From G020354085 sp964629975 (GTDB lineage Bacteria > Pseudomonadota > Gammaproteobacteria > Acidiferrobacterales > Sulfurifustaceae), in assembly GCA_964629975.1 (NCBI GenBank), contig CAZVUN010000155.1:1-6112 (forward strand): a DNA stretch of 6,112 bases, written 5' to 3'. Below are positions 6,109-6,112 of the stretch, one piece after another. Under the pieces are notes generated by a model. That model had not been told where the DNA came from and did no database searches. It saw only the letters and a list, made by a program, of their open reading frames with translations. Both the position numbers and the translations under genes were made by a program. The first letter of the stretch is position 1. Each line of letters opens with the position of its first letter.

Positions 6109-6112
6109 GCGC

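Noticed and set aside
1..6112. Insertion sequence, phage, CRISPR or defence module
   Set aside because: No transposase, integrase, terminal inverted repeats, regular repeats or defence-type domains were seen on either strand.

Overview
The window is GC-rich chromosomal DNA that looks gammaproteobacterial. The Uup- and Tas-type proteins resemble the Escherichia coli family members along nearly their whole length. The DUF3301-type small protein is, as far as I know, mainly a gammaproteobacterial family. The genus cannot be fixed from the sequence; a high-GC, free-living lineage is plausible but is inference. I see no mobile element, CRISPR array, rRNA, tRNA or phage gene.

Left part (1-3137), all on the minus strand, transcribed from right to left: a small membrane-anchored DUF3301 protein (2823-3137), a Tas-like aldo/keto reductase (1690-2727), and a Uup-type ABC-F ATPase (1634 down to the window edge, C-terminus missing). 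The gaps between genes are 95 and 55 nt, so they could be co-transcribed. A terminator-like hairpin after the DUF3301 gene and a -10-like box before uup suggest the three may be partly uncoupled. The uup gene contains a 10-N assembly gap (1264-1273), and its reading frame continues across the gap as drawn.

Middle (3138-3456): a 319-bp divergent intergenic region. It should hold the promoters for both sides, but no convincing sigma-70 promoter is visible. Near its right end are a strong Shine-Dalgarno sequence not attached to the kinase gene, a possible 20-codon leader ORF in frame with the kinase but closed by TAG, and a GC-rich imperfect palindrome ending 21 nt before the kinase start.

Right part (3457-6108), plus strand: one complete 883-residue tripartite hybrid sensor kinase. 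It has two membrane segments around a periplasmic sensor, then HAMP, a PAS-like domain, HisKA, HATPase, a receiver and an HPt domain. All phosphorelay residues are present (H404, D699, H823). The layout is that of BarA/GacS-type kinases with an added PAS-like domain. No cognate response regulator lies in the window.

Overall this is ordinary core-genome content: translation/ATPase housekeeping, redox and phosphorelay sensing. I found no clear undescribed system. The most unusual structure is the leader region of the kinase gene.
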